A stretch of 64,000 bases of DNA from Fulvivirga sp. M361 (GTDB taxonomy: Bacteria > Bacteroidota > Bacteroidia > Cytophagales > Cyclobacteriaceae): NCBI RefSeq assembly GCF_007097395.1, contig NZ_VKDC01000003.1, positions 62,001 to 126,000 of the forward strand. Direction: 5' to 3'. Both the position numbers and the translations under genes were made by a program. The notes under the pieces were generated by a model that was given only the letters and a program-made list of their open reading frames with translations, was not told the DNA's origin and did not search any database. Shown piece after piece: positions 1 through 9,432 of this stretch (the stretch's first letter is position 1; every line of letters begins with the position of its first letter).

Positions 1-1
1 T

Positions 2-403
2 GGGGAGACATATGATACCAACTTTGCATCACTTATGTCATCTGGTGATTACGGTGATGCCTTGAGTACTGAAATTTTGGGACGTTGGCAGAAGCCGGGT
101 GACAGAACGGATGTGCCAAGGTTAGATGCTTCTAAAATAGTTCCTTTTGGAGCGGCGTCAGACCGGTGGCTGGTCAGTTCGAGCTACATCTCGCTACGCC
201 AGATCAATTTATCGTATGACCTGCCTGACAAATACACGGAACTCGTAGGAATGAGTAGTGCGCGTATATATGTTAATGCAGAGAACCTATTCCTACGTAC
301 CAAAAGAAAAGGGATGGATGTGAATCAGAATTTCAATGGTACCACACAAAACAGGTTTACACCTTCAAGAGTGGTTACTGTGGGCCTCAATGTTGCATTT
401 TAA
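2..403 (+). CDS. SusC/RagA-type TonB-linked outer-membrane receptor, C-terminal end (5' partial)
   Basis: The reading frame is open from base 2 and ends at 403, so only about the last 133 residues are present. They show the typical tail of a SusC-type beta-barrel: SSYISLRQINLSYDLP, then RIYVNAENLF, and a final strand ending GLNVAF, the aromatic-terminated signal used for barrel insertion. SusC proteins import ligands (usually glycans or peptides) through the outer membrane with TonB energy and work with the SusD-type lipoprotein encoded 13 bp downstream. The ligand cannot be inferred from this fragment. An ATG at 35 is internal, not the start. Confidence 0.9.
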   Translation, partial: GETYDTNFASLMSSGDYGDALSTEILGRWQKPGDRTDVPRLDASKIVPFGAASDRWLVSSSYISLRQINLSYDLPDKYTELVGMSSARIYVNAENLFLRTKRKGMDVNQNFNGTTQNRFTPSRVVTVGLNVAF

Positions 404-416
404 AACGAGTGGAAAA

Positions 417-1913
417 ATGAAAAAGAACCTATTAATATATCTTTTAACTATCGCAATGACTGCCACCACTGTTTCTTGCGATGATGAGTTTTTGGACCAA
501 ACTCCCACGGATGCTGTGGCAGCTGAAAGCGCTACCGCCACTACGGGTAGTCTTTTCCTCATTGTAAATGGTATACATAGATTGATGTATACGCGACAAA
601 ACTCTAATGGAAGAGGAGGATACTCTGCCATGATGATCCATAATGATGCACTGGGTGAAGACCTCGTGATGAATGCCCGTGCAAATAGTTGGTGGATCAA
701 TATGGCCAGTTGGAATGATCATACAAATGAAGCGGACAATGATACAAGGCATCCCTGGCGTGTATTATATAAAGTGATCAATAACGCGAATATAATTATT
801 GAAGGTGCTGAGGGTGCTGTTGGGCCGGAGGAAGAAAGGAATGCTGCCTTAGGGCAGGCCCTGGCCTATCGGGCTTTTGCACATTTTAGAATGGTGCAGT
901 TGTACGGTGAGCGATATGATCCGTCAGGGGCTAATGAGCAGTTAGGTATTCCTCTGGTGATCACCAAATCGACTAATGCCTCGGAAGGACAGCCACGTGC
1001 CACTGTCGCAGCGGTTTATACGCAAATCAACGAAGATCTGGATGAGGCTATTACACTTCTGGAAGGGTATGATCGTCCCAATACTTCACATATAGATCAG
1101 AGTGTGGCTCAAGGTATGAAAGCAAGGATAGCTTTGGTACAGGGAAATTATGAAGTGGCTTGGGAAATGGCTATAGCGGCGAGAGACGGCTATGAACTTA
1201 TGGATAGTACTACTTACACCTCGGGCTTCAATGATTATACGAATGATGAATGGATGTGGGGTGGATTTTATAACGAAGAACAGGGTTCTGCATTTACTAA
1301 CTTCATGGCATGGATGTCACGTAACTTCAGTTCATCGAATATCAGGGGCAACCCTAAGTCTATCAACAGCACGCTGTATGACATGATCCCAAAAACAGAC
1401 GTCCGTTCAGCGGTTTTTGACCCTACCGGTGAGCACCCGAATTTACCGGCAGGAATTGAGATCAGTTCAAGACATAAGCGTTTTCCATATACTAATCAAA
1501 AGTTTCTTGCTTATGGGACAGGAGATAGCCGGGGGGATGTGCCCTATATGAGAGCGGCGGAGATGTACCTGATAGAGGCTGAGGCAAAAGCAAGGCTGGA
1601 TGAAACCGGTGCGGCCGAGGCTTTGTTTGAATTAGCGGTTAACCGCGACCCGGCCTACACACTATCTTCGAACACCGGTCAGAGTCTTATTGATGAAATA
1701 CTGATCCAAAGGCGCTGGGAGTTATGGGGTGAAGGTTTTCGGTTTAATGATTTAAAGCGCCTGAATGCGCCATTGGACAGGACAGGAGCCAATCACAATG
1801 CTTCTTTAATTAATAATCTATTGGAGATTCCGGCAGGTGACCCGCGTTGGCAGTGGAAAATTCCGCTGGATGAATTGAATGCTAATCCGGCCATTCAATC
1901 CCAAAACCCGTAG
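417..1913 (+). CDS. SusD/RagB family outer-membrane lipoprotein
   Basis: 498 residues. The start at ATG 417 gives a lipoprotein signal peptide (MKKNLLIYLL...VSC, lipidated Cys about residue 22) followed by the acidic DDEFLDQTP stretch usual in surface-exposed SusD proteins. A longer frame from 336 would overlap the receptor gene and lacks a signal peptide. SusD hallmarks include DTRHPWRVLYKVINNANIII, ALAYRAFAHFRMVQLYGE, RAAEMYLIEAEAKAR and the C-terminal QRRWELWGEGFRFNDLKRL block. The protein caps the SusC barrel and captures ligand. No glycoside hydrolase or regulator follows, so this looks like a stand-alone SusCD pair. A hairpin terminator follows. Confidence 0.93.
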   Translation: MKKNLLIYLLTIAMTATTVSCDDEFLDQTPTDAVAAESATATTGSLFLIVNGIHRLMYTRQNSNGRGGYSAMMIHNDALGEDLVMNARANSWWINMASWNDHTNEADNDTRHPWRVLYKVINNANIIIEGAEGAVGPEEERNAALGQALAYRAFAHFRMVQLYGERYDPSGANEQLGIPLVITKSTNASEGQPRATVAAVYTQINEDLDEAITLLEGYDRPNTSHIDQSVAQGMKARIALVQGNYEVAWEMAIAARDGYELMDSTTYTSGFNDYTNDEWMWGGFYNEEQGSAFTNFMAWMSRNFSSSNIRGNPKSINSTLYDMIPKTDVRSAVFDPTGEHPNLPAGIEISSRHKRFPYTNQKFLAYGTGDSRGDVPYMRAAEMYLIEAEAKARLDETGAAEALFELAVNRDPAYTLSSNTGQSLIDEILIQRRWELWGEGFRFNDLKRLNAPLDRTGANHNASLINNLLEIPAGDPRWQWKIPLDELNANPAIQSQNP

Positions 1914-1943
1914 ATGCTCACTACACTATAATTGCTCCCTGGA

Positions 1944-1984
1944 AAACAGGCTGCTTCGTAAATTCGAAGTAGCCTGTTTCTTTT
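1944..1984 (+). terminator. Intrinsic terminator after the SusCD pair
   Basis: A 15-bp stem (1944-1958 with 1965-1979, a single G-T wobble), 6-base loop, then CTTTT. The stem sits about 30 bp after the susD stop and 38 bp before the end of the convergent gene at 2022, so it may act in both directions. Confidence 0.8.
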
Positions 1985-2021
1985 AAGCTAAGTGTTTTTT
2001 GTAGTATGCTAAGATCAGATT

Positions 2022-2951
2022 TTACTTCACCTCAAACGAAGTACTCCCCATCTTGTAATCTTCTGTATATACTTCCAGCTGGTAAACCCCGGGCTCATAT
2101 TCACTTCCCTTCTCATATTCAAATGTGAGTTGCTGTCGGCTATTGTCAAACAGTATTTCCTGGTTAGCAGTATAAAATGCCTCTTTATTATTGTACATGA
2201 ATGTTCCTGATCCCTTAGCGACATCGAATATTACTTGTTCATTAGCATCCAATATGCGCACCAGAATATTTTTACCCTCGATAGGGGCAACCTCATTTTC
2301 AGCTATATTGAATACCACCTTTATTTTCTCTGCCTGACGTGCTTTAAAAGGGGATTCACGCTCTTTACCACGACTATTGATAGCGAAAATCTGAATATTT
2401 TCAGCCTTCAACTGAGAAGCCTGGGCTACTTTGGATGCCAGCTCTTCCTTAGATTCATTTAGTTGCGTTAATGAATCATTCAGAACATTTTTTTCTGTTT
2501 TTAGCGAGGTGTTTTCCGTAAGCAGTTCATCGTTGATCTCCTTCAGCTTTTCAATCTCTACATCCTTGGCTTTTAGCAATAACTCATATCCGTCGGCTTT
2601 ATCTTTAAGATCCTGTATAGTCCTCCTGCTGGTCCTTCTGCTTTTGGATAATTCCGCTTCTATTTCTGCTTTAGCCTGCTCCAACTCCTCTACGTTACCA
2701 CCCAACTGCTCTATTTCAGCTATCTTAAGGGCCAGTTCCTCATTGATATTGGTTAACCTTTGCATGGTAATGGCCAGTTCTTCTTCCGTATTGGCCAGCT
2801 GGTCTTCCTTTGCGATGCTTTCCTGGTGGTCCAGGTATATTTTTATCCCTTGAACGACAACTACGGCTACCAACACAATAATAATGACGATGGCTTTATT
2901 ATTTTTCTTAGGTCGGACAGCCGATTCTTGTATCGGTTTATTTTCTTCCAT
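2022..2951 (-). CDS. Single-pass membrane protein with long coiled coil, function unknown
   Basis: 309 residues. A basic cytoplasmic start is followed by one transmembrane helix (about residues 20-40, AIVIIIVLVAVVVVQGIKIY) and a long heptad-rich, Glu/Lys/Leu-dominated coiled coil (about 45-190). A globular beta-rich C-terminal domain (about 195-309) contains FNIAENEVAPIEGKNILVRI and ends GSTSFEVK. Similar architectures occur across Cytophagales as uncharacterised envelope proteins and are sometimes mislabelled as chromosome-partitioning proteins because of the coiled coil. No enzymatic motif is visible. It is transcribed away from the methyltransferase at 3052. Confidence 0.8.
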   Translation of the reverse strand: MEENKPIQESAVRPKKNNKAIVIIIVLVAVVVVQGIKIYLDHQESIAKEDQLANTEEELAITMQRLTNINEELALKIAEIEQLGGNVEELEQAKAEIEAELSKSRRTSRRTIQDLKDKADGYELLLKAKDVEIEKLKEINDELLTENTSLKTEKNVLNDSLTQLNESKEELASKVAQASQLKAENIQIFAINSRGKERESPFKARQAEKIKVVFNIAENEVAPIEGKNILVRILDANEQVIFDVAKGSGTFMYNNKEAFYTANQEILFDNSRQQLTFEYEKGSEYEPGVYQLEVYTEDYKMGSTSFEVK

Positions 2952-3022
2952 GGTTGGTTTTTGATGCGAATGAGCGTAAAATTATCGTTTATTTAAGATT
3001 ATTCAATAATTCACAGGCTTTT

Positions 3023-3040
3023 CTGACCCCTACTGGTCAG
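3023..3040. repeat. Short inverted repeat upstream of the methyltransferase gene
   Basis: CTGACC (3023-3028) is mirrored by GGTCAG (3035-3040) around a 6-base spacer, 12 bases before the ATG at 3052. It could be an operator or a 5'-UTR hairpin; the sequence alone cannot separate these from chance. Confidence 0.3.
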
Positions 3041-3051
3041 TTTCTCAGCGT

Positions 3052-3633
3052 ATGACACATGATGAAACTTACTGGACGCAACGCTATCATAATAACCAGA
3101 CACAGTGGGATACGGGTGCGGTTACCACTCCCTTAAAGGAATATTTTGATCAGTTAACGGATCAGACGCAAAGAATACTTATCCCAGGTTGTGGTAATGC
3201 CTATGAAGCAGCCTATTTATATCAGAGTGGTTTTAAGAATGTGGTGATAATAGATATAGCCCAACAACCGCTGGAATTATTTGGTGCAAATCACCCTGAA
3301 TTCCCTAAAAACAGGTTAATTTGCCGTGATTTTTTTGAGCTCGAAGATAGTTTTGACCTTGTCATAGAACAAACTTTTTTTTGTGCCTTGCACCCATCAC
3401 AAAGGCAGGCCTATGCTGTTAAAATGCATGAGCTCTTAAAACCTAATGGTAGGTTAGTTGGTCTCTTATTTGAAGATGAGCTTTATACAGATCACCCTCC
3501 TTATGGAGGAAGTGCTGATGAGTATCAGGCATATTTTTTGGACCATTTTGAATTCCATGTTTTTGAAAGGTGTTATAATTCTATAAAACCCCGGCAAGGG
3601 AGAGAATTGTTTATAAACCTTTTGAAAAAATAA
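3052..3633 (+). CDS. SAM-dependent methyltransferase, thiopurine S-methyltransferase (TPMT)-like family
   Basis: 193 residues. The N-terminus (DETYWTQRYHNNQTQWDTG) has the TPMT-family W-x-x-R-Y...W-x-x-G pattern. Motif I of the Rossmann fold is LIPGCGNAYEAAYL (about residues 43-56), followed by an acidic motif II (VVIIDIAQQPLE) and LVIEQTFFCALHP. The family transfers methyl from SAM to S, Se, Te or O acceptors; the substrate here is unknown. The start ATG 3052 agrees with the usual family N-terminus. It is a single gene between divergent and tandem neighbours. Confidence 0.87.
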   Translation: MTHDETYWTQRYHNNQTQWDTGAVTTPLKEYFDQLTDQTQRILIPGCGNAYEAAYLYQSGFKNVVIIDIAQQPLELFGANHPEFPKNRLICRDFFELEDSFDLVIEQTFFCALHPSQRQAYAVKMHELLKPNGRLVGLLFEDELYTDHPPYGGSADEYQAYFLDHFEFHVFERCYNSIKPRQGRELFINLLKK

Positions 3634-3686
3634 TCATCTAAATAGAGGTAATTTAGATGTTGCATTAAAAATAACAGGGGTCTGCG

Positions 3687-5627
3687 TTGAAGCAACTATT
3701 CATCATATTATTATGTCTGTCCTGTATTAGCGTCTCGTTTGGTCAGCGGAAAAAGGCCGGAGATGATGGTATGGACAGTGTTTTTGTGAAAGGCAGAAGT
3801 TTTTTGATCCTGGCAGATTCATCCCTCTATGTAGAAAATGACACTTTAATCATCCTTCCGGATTCGATTGCAGTAAAACTTAAGAAAGACGAAAGCCGGA
3901 GAAGTGAAGAGTTTTACGGGAAGATCAAAGAGCAGCTTTATAAAACAAAGTTTACTAAAAGACTTTATAAGATCATTTTTAAAGACCCCGGAAAACCTAA
4001 AGGTAGAAAGACACCTGTCGCTTCCAGAGGTCATAATTATGATCTTTTCAAAGGGAAGACAATAGATAAAGTATCCATTAAGAAGCTCGATATATTTGGT
4101 ACCAGTATTAATGATACTACCAGGAGTTCAGATAACTGGTGGCTGAAAAGTGCCAATAAGCTTCACACCTATACCAGGGGGAAAGTAATACGAAATAACA
4201 TTTTTTTTAAGAGCGGGGATAAGGTAGACCCGGATCTTATCATAGACAGTGAGCGGATCCTGAGGTCTTTACCTTTTGTCAGAGACTCACGTATTTACCT
4301 CGTACCGGGAGAATCAAAAGATAAAGTAGATGCCATTGTAATAGTGAAAGATGTTTGGTCTCTTTCTTTTGACGGGGGAGCCAGTGGTCCTGACGAATGG
4401 GATTTTGCATTGACAGAACGAAATCTTTTTGGTTTGGGGCATGAGTTAAGAAATGAGATCAATTTTGACGAACGAAATAAACCGAAGGCTGGGTATTCTG
4501 CTACTTATGCTATCAATAATATCAAAAATACGTTTATCACCGGCCAGTTTAATTTTGTACGGTCACAAGATCTGGACCGCACACAATTACATGTTTTCAG
4601 GAATTTTATTACGCCGGAAACAAAGTATGCCGGAGGTATTCAGATTACTAATCAAAATAACCTCGTGGAGCGTATAGAGCCTGATACAATACTGGGGTTT
4701 TTTGCAAAGTTCAACAACCAGGATTTCTGGTTCGGACGTTCTTACCAAATTGATCGGACAGAAAATGCACGTACTAACATTCAACTGGCTGCCCGATTTT
4801 CGCGTACCAGGTTTCTTGACCGTCCCTTTGTGAGTGAGGATACCAATCAACTCTTTTTTGATAGTAATCTTTACCTTTTTTCCATAGGTTATTCTCAAAG
4901 ATCCTATGAAAAAAGCAGTTTGATACTTGGGTATGGACGTACAGAAGATATACCAGAGGGTATGTTATATCAGCTTACCTTCGGGCGCGATGCAAATGAG
5001 TTCAATACACGCGGCTACATTGCTACTAAAGCATCCAAAGGAGGGTATTTGGGTAGAATTGGCTATGTGCGGCCTGAAGTGGCGATAGGAGGCTTTATAA
5101 GACAAGGAAAGTTTGAACAAGGCATGTTAAGTTTTAACATGTCTTACTTTAGTTACCTCTACAGATTGAAACGATTGAATTTTCGTCAATTTTTCAATTT
5201 GGATTATACCATTGGTATCAGACGTTTTAACGATGAACTTATCACCATTAATGATGAATCAGGTATTCGTGGATTGAACAGTGTGTTCCTTAGAGGAACA
5301 AGGCGGCTGTCTTTCAAAAGTGAAACGGTACTTTTTACTCCTGTTTACTTCTTTGGTTTTCGAATGGCCTTATTTAGCTTTATAGATATAGCGATAGTCA
5401 ATGGTAATTCGAAAACACTTTTCAGAAACCGGTTTTATCAGGGCTACGGTCTTGGCTTCCGGTTCAGAAATGAAAACCTGGCCTTTAATACGATCCAGAT
5501 CCGCCTGGCATGGTATCCAAAAACACCAGGTGATGTATCTGATTACGATTTGGAATTTACCGGACGTACGTCTTTACAGATTGGTGACTTTGATGTACGG
5601 GAACCTGAGGTGTTGGAGTTCAGGTAG
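3687..5627 (+). CDS. Omp85/BamA-like outer-membrane beta-barrel protein with POTRA-like region
   Basis: 646 residues from a TTG start (3687), the only start that includes the signal peptide MKQLFIILLCLSCISVSFG. After a Lys-rich linker, about residues 125-225 look like a POTRA-type module (KVSIKKLDIFGTS..., SERILRSLPFVRDSRIYLVPG, VDAIVIVKDVWSLSFDGG). A long series of amphipathic beta strands follows (GLGHELRNEINFD, GYSATYAINN, FGFRMALFSFIDIA, GLGFRFRNENLAFNTIQIRLAWYP). This is the layout of the Omp85 superfamily. The role is unknown; protein or lipid insertion at the outer membrane is only suggested by the fold. The C-terminus (PEVLEFR) is not a classical terminal aromatic. Confidence 0.72.
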   Translation: MKQLFIILLCLSCISVSFGQRKKAGDDGMDSVFVKGRSFLILADSSLYVENDTLIILPDSIAVKLKKDESRRSEEFYGKIKEQLYKTKFTKRLYKIIFKDPGKPKGRKTPVASRGHNYDLFKGKTIDKVSIKKLDIFGTSINDTTRSSDNWWLKSANKLHTYTRGKVIRNNIFFKSGDKVDPDLIIDSERILRSLPFVRDSRIYLVPGESKDKVDAIVIVKDVWSLSFDGGASGPDEWDFALTERNLFGLGHELRNEINFDERNKPKAGYSATYAINNIKNTFITGQFNFVRSQDLDRTQLHVFRNFITPETKYAGGIQITNQNNLVERIEPDTILGFFAKFNNQDFWFGRSYQIDRTENARTNIQLAARFSRTRFLDRPFVSEDTNQLFFDSNLYLFSIGYSQRSYEKSSLILGYGRTEDIPEGMLYQLTFGRDANEFNTRGYIATKASKGGYLGRIGYVRPEVAIGGFIRQGKFEQGMLSFNMSYFSYLYRLKRLNFRQFFNLDYTIGIRRFNDELITINDESGIRGLNSVFLRGTRRLSFKSETVLFTPVYFFGFRMALFSFIDIAIVNGNSKTLFRNRFYQGYGLGFRFRNENLAFNTIQIRLAWYPKTPGDVSDYDLEFTGRTSLQIGDFDVREPEVLEFR

Positions 5628-5735
5628 CTAAAGAATATAATCTTCAAAGTCCTACTGAAGTAGATATGTTGATGCCTCATTAATTCCCTTGCTTTGAAAA
5701 TAGAATAGTACTGATCAAACCCTGAGTTGATTTAA

Positions 5736-7910
5736 ATGGCTCAAAATCAGGTTTAAAAGATATTTGGCTGATGCGGAAGTTTTAGGAGATAAGCTGTTTA
5801 ATGAGTTTGCCTATACGGATGCAGTAGAAGCTTATCAAAGGGCCCATGCAAAAAATACATCCTCCAACACATTGATATTAAAAATTGCAGAGAGTTATCG
5901 GAGGTTGAACGATCCGAAAAATGCATTAGCATGGTATGAGAAAGTATTAAATGACAAACCAGACGTAGCTCCTGAATATTACCTGCATTATGCAGAGGCG
6001 CTATCATCAGAAAAAAAGTATGCGGAAGCAAAGAGTTGGTACGATACGTATGGTGGTTTTAGTGCCGAAGATGGTAGAGTAAATAAAAAGATAACAACGA
6101 TAAACGACCAGGAGGAGCTTTTCAGAAATGTAAGCTTCGTCACTACAAACAAGGCGGATTTTAACCAGGAAGGGTCTGATTTTAGTCCTGCATTTTTTGG
6201 ATCAAAACTGGTGTTTGTTACTTCAAGACCTGATGACACGTCCATCCCTGTAAAATTTCTTTGGGATGACAGCCATTATTTAGAATTATACCAGGTGGAT
6301 GAGAATGGGAATGTATCGGCCTTTGACAAAAAAATCAACTCAAAATATCATGAGGGGCCACTCGTTTTTTATGAAAATGACAACAAAGTAATTTTTACAA
6401 GGAACAACTATCACAAAGGTAAAATCACAACGGATAGGGAGGGTATTACCAAGTTAAAACTCTATAGCGCCGAATATAATGCAGAAGAAAACACATGGAA
6501 CAACATTTTGCCACTTGATTTTAATAACGATCATTATTCTGTGGGGCATCCGGCGATAAGTAGTGATGGTAATTTTCTGTACTTCTCATCGGATATGCCC
6601 GGAGGATATGGAGGCACGGACCTTTATCGTGTTTACAATAAAGATAATAACTGGTGGAGAACCTGGGACCAACTATCAATACCGAAGGGAATGAGCTCTT
6701 TCCTTTCTTACATAATGATCGTGATCTATACTTCGCCAGTAACGGACATGGCGGGTTAGGGGGCCTGGATATCTTTGGGATAGACCTTACGGACGGATTT
6801 GACGGACGGATCAGTAATGTGGGATCTCCTATAAACAGTGCATTAGATGATTTTGGTATAATACTTCGTCCAGACGGTAAAACCGGATTTTTCTCGACGA
6901 ACCGGGAAGAAAGTCTGAGTAATGATGATATCTATTCATTTACAACTACTCAACCTTTAATTGTTAGCTATTTCATAAAAGGAATAGTGTATGATAAAAA
7001 TGAGAATACCCGGCTATCCGGTGTCCCTGTTACTTTAGTGCAAAATGGTGAGATCATTTCGCAGATAATGACAGACCAGGAGGGAGATTATAGTTTTCCG
7101 GTAAAACCCAATACTGCTTACGAATTGAAATCAGACAGTACCGGAGGTTATATTCCATCCGTTGAGACGGTGACGACCTTAGAAAGTGAAAAGAATAACA
7201 TTTGGGAAAAAGACCTCTTTTTAACGAAAGACCTCGATTTTGAACTTTTAGTAGATATTAAAGAGAAGGAATCAAAAGAGCCTATTGATGGAGTGAAAGT
7301 CGTTGTAGTAGATAACCTGAATGGAAATACAATCATTGATCAGGTTACAAATGCGCAAGGACAATTGTTGTATTCCATGACAGATAAAGAGCTTAATGAT
7401 AGGGTCAGTTATCAAATTAGACTTAGCAAAGACGGTTACTTAGGAAAAATAGAAACGTATAATGGTACACTGGATCAACCGGGCCGTCTGGACATCAGTA
7501 AATTTCTCGACTTATCACTTGACAGGATAGAAGTAGGTGCCGATCTCGGAAAGCTAGTCGATATTAAACCTATCTATTTTGATTTGGGTAAATATAATAT
7601 TCGACCTGACGCTGCCGCTGAACTGGACAAGATTGTAGGAATTATGCTCGAAAACCCGGGAATAGAAATCGAATTGGGCTCACATACCGATAGCCGGGGA
7701 AGTGCGTCTTCCAATGCACGGCTCTCTGACAAAAGAGCTAAAGCTTCCGCAGATTATATTGTGTCCAGGGGGATAGAAAAGTCACGTATTATTGGGAAAG
7801 GATATGGTGAAAGTGTGTTAATTAATCGATGCTCTGACGGTGTCAAATGTTCAAAAGAAGAACATCAACTTAATCGACGAACAGAGTTTAGAGTGACAAA
7901 AGTCAATTAA
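5736..7910 (+). pseudogene. OmpA-family/PorE-like protein (TPR, PD40 propeller, CRD, OmpA), broken by frameshifts
   Basis: Two overlapping frames make one protein. Frame A (from TTG 5764 to 6759) carries TPR-like helices then a PD40/WD40-like propeller. Frame B (to 7910) resumes the propeller at ENLGPTINTEGNELFPF, followed by a carboxypeptidase-regulatory-like domain and an OmpA-like peptidoglycan-binding domain (DLGKYNIRPDA, GSHTDSRGS, RRTEFRV). The shift lies near 6652-6657; one added base would restore the frame. A second break is at the 5' end: ATG 5736 reads MAQNQV then stops, while KRYLADAEV continues in the next frame; removing one T of TTT 5752-5754 joins them. The stretch just upstream looks like a signal peptide split across frames. 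The domain order matches PorE of the type IX secretion system, though paralogues are common. Recent pseudogene or sequencing error. Confidence 0.75.
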
Positions 7911-8072
7911 AAAGCATGCTCCAGGTCATAGATTAACATGTTTATTATTTATAAACATTCTAAATTATTTCCAAAAATGGCGTTTTTGACAACTTAAAGG
8001 CGATTTTGAATCTGCACTACGTAAGCGCACGCAATATTGTTCCACCACCAACCAAATGCCCCAGAAAATATG

Positions 8073-8103
8073 TTTGAAATAAACCCTTCCAATAGTAGAT
8101 TTG
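8073..8103 (+). promoter_or_regulatory. Bacteroidota-type promoter for the ACIII-oxidase operon
   Basis: TTTG at 8073-8076, a 19-base spacer, and TAGATTTG at 8096-8103 match the Bacteroidota housekeeping consensus TTTG-N19-TAnnTTTG exactly. Transcription would begin about 8110, leaving a ~48-base leader before the actA ATG at 8158. The upstream stretch 7911-8072 holds no gene. Confidence 0.75.
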
Positions 8104-8157
8104 TCACCTGATAAGGTTGCACAAGTGTTGTGGCCTTGATAAAAATATAAAGCAAAC

Positions 8158-9399
8158 ATGACGCCGAAAATTTCACTGACACGCGTTTTATTTTTCGTTT
8201 TTTTCACATCCATACTCTCATTCCCTTTTATTAGTTCTGCTCAAGATGAAATTCCGACGGAAGAAGCCCGAATTTCTGAAGGAGAATCTCTTTTTAAAGG
8301 TAATTGTGCCAGTTGCCATAAAGTACATGAGAAACTGGTAGGTCCTGCACTAAAAGATGTGTATGACAGGGCTCCTTCCATAGATTGGATAGTGAACTTT
8401 GTATGGAATTCTCAAAAAGTCATTGCCAGTGGGGATGAATATGCAAATGCTCTATGGGACGAGTATAAACCAACTCAGATGACGGCTTTCCCTACGTTCA
8501 GCAGGGATCAGATACTTTCTATATTAGCTTATGTAAAGGTGGAGACCGAAGCAGGGCCGGCGGTAGCGCAGGTGGCCACAGATGCCACGACTGGTGCTGT
8601 GTCGGCTGGAGATGCCATTCCGTCATTCTATTTAAATACTATCATGATCGGTCTGGTCGTGGTACTGGTACTTATTTTAGTTGTACTTATCCTGATTACG
8701 ACGGTTTTAAGAAAATACCTGAATCAGAAGGGAGACCTGGAAGCAGATGATGCGGAGATCATTAACAGTACCTTTAGTTTAGAAGGTTTGGTTAGAAGCA
8801 AGCCTTTCATCTTTCTGGTGACCTTTATCTTTGCTGCTGTTGTATTCAAAGTAACTATTAACCAGTTGTTTGCTGTTGGAGTACAGATAGGATATGCGCC
8901 CAAGCAACCTATTGCATTCTCTCACGAAATACACGCTGGTCAATACGAAATTGATTGTCAATATTGTCATACCGGAGTACGAAAAAGTAAGAGTGCCAAT
9001 ATTCCTTCTCCCAATATCTGCATGAATTGCCATAGCGCCATTAAGACAGAATCTCCTGAGATACAAAAGATATACGCGGCAATAGAGAATGACAAGCCTA
9101 TTGAATGGATAAGAGTACATAATCTTCCGGATTTAGCTTATTTCAATCACTCTCAACACGTCGAGGTTGGGAACATTGAATGCCAGACCTGCCATGGTCC
9201 GGTGGAAGAAATGGAGGTAATCGGGCAACACTCATTGTTAACCATGGGATGGTGCATAGATTGCCATAGAAACACAGAAGTAAACACAAAGGATAATGCC
9301 TACTACGATAATCTTGTAGAGCTGCATGATGCTTCAAGTAAAGAAGCGTTAAAAGTTGAAGACATTGGTGGTCTGGAATGTTCTAAGTGTCACTATTAA
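8158..9399 (+). CDS. actA: ACIII subunit ActA with an extra N-terminal monoheme cytochrome c domain
   Basis: 413 residues. A signal peptide (cleavage about 28) precedes a monoheme cytochrome c domain with CASCH at 50-54 and a later Met (QMTAF). Transmembrane helices follow at about 157-186 and 216-234. The pentaheme ActA part has CQYCH (267), CMNCH (288), CQTCH (342), CIDCH (366) and CSKCH (408), giving six c-type hemes in all. ActA is the periplasmic multiheme subunit of alternative complex III, which moves quinol electrons to the oxidase or a soluble acceptor. It is the first gene after the promoter at 8073. The fused cytochrome domain is absent from the classical pentaheme description of ActA. 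Confidence 0.92.
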   Translation: MTPKISLTRVLFFVFFTSILSFPFISSAQDEIPTEEARISEGESLFKGNCASCHKVHEKLVGPALKDVYDRAPSIDWIVNFVWNSQKVIASGDEYANALWDEYKPTQMTAFPTFSRDQILSILAYVKVETEAGPAVAQVATDATTGAVSAGDAIPSFYLNTIMIGLVVVLVLILVVLILITTVLRKYLNQKGDLEADDAEIINSTFSLEGLVRSKPFIFLVTFIFAAVVFKVTINQLFAVGVQIGYAPKQPIAFSHEIHAGQYEIDCQYCHTGVRKSKSANIPSPNICMNCHSAIKTESPEIQKIYAAIENDKPIEWIRVHNLPDLAYFNHSQHVEVGNIECQTCHGPVEEMEVIGQHSLLTMGWCIDCHRNTEVNTKDNAYYDNLVELHDASSKEALKVEDIGGLECSKCHY

Positions 9400-9432
9400 T
9401 TGATTTGATCAAGATTTATCAGCTACTTTAAT

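Noticed and set aside
6640-6660. Programmed -1 frameshift in the OmpA/PorE-like gene
   Set aside because: No X-XXY-YYZ slippery heptamer and no following hairpin was found, and the gene has a second break at its 5' end, so decay or error is more likely.
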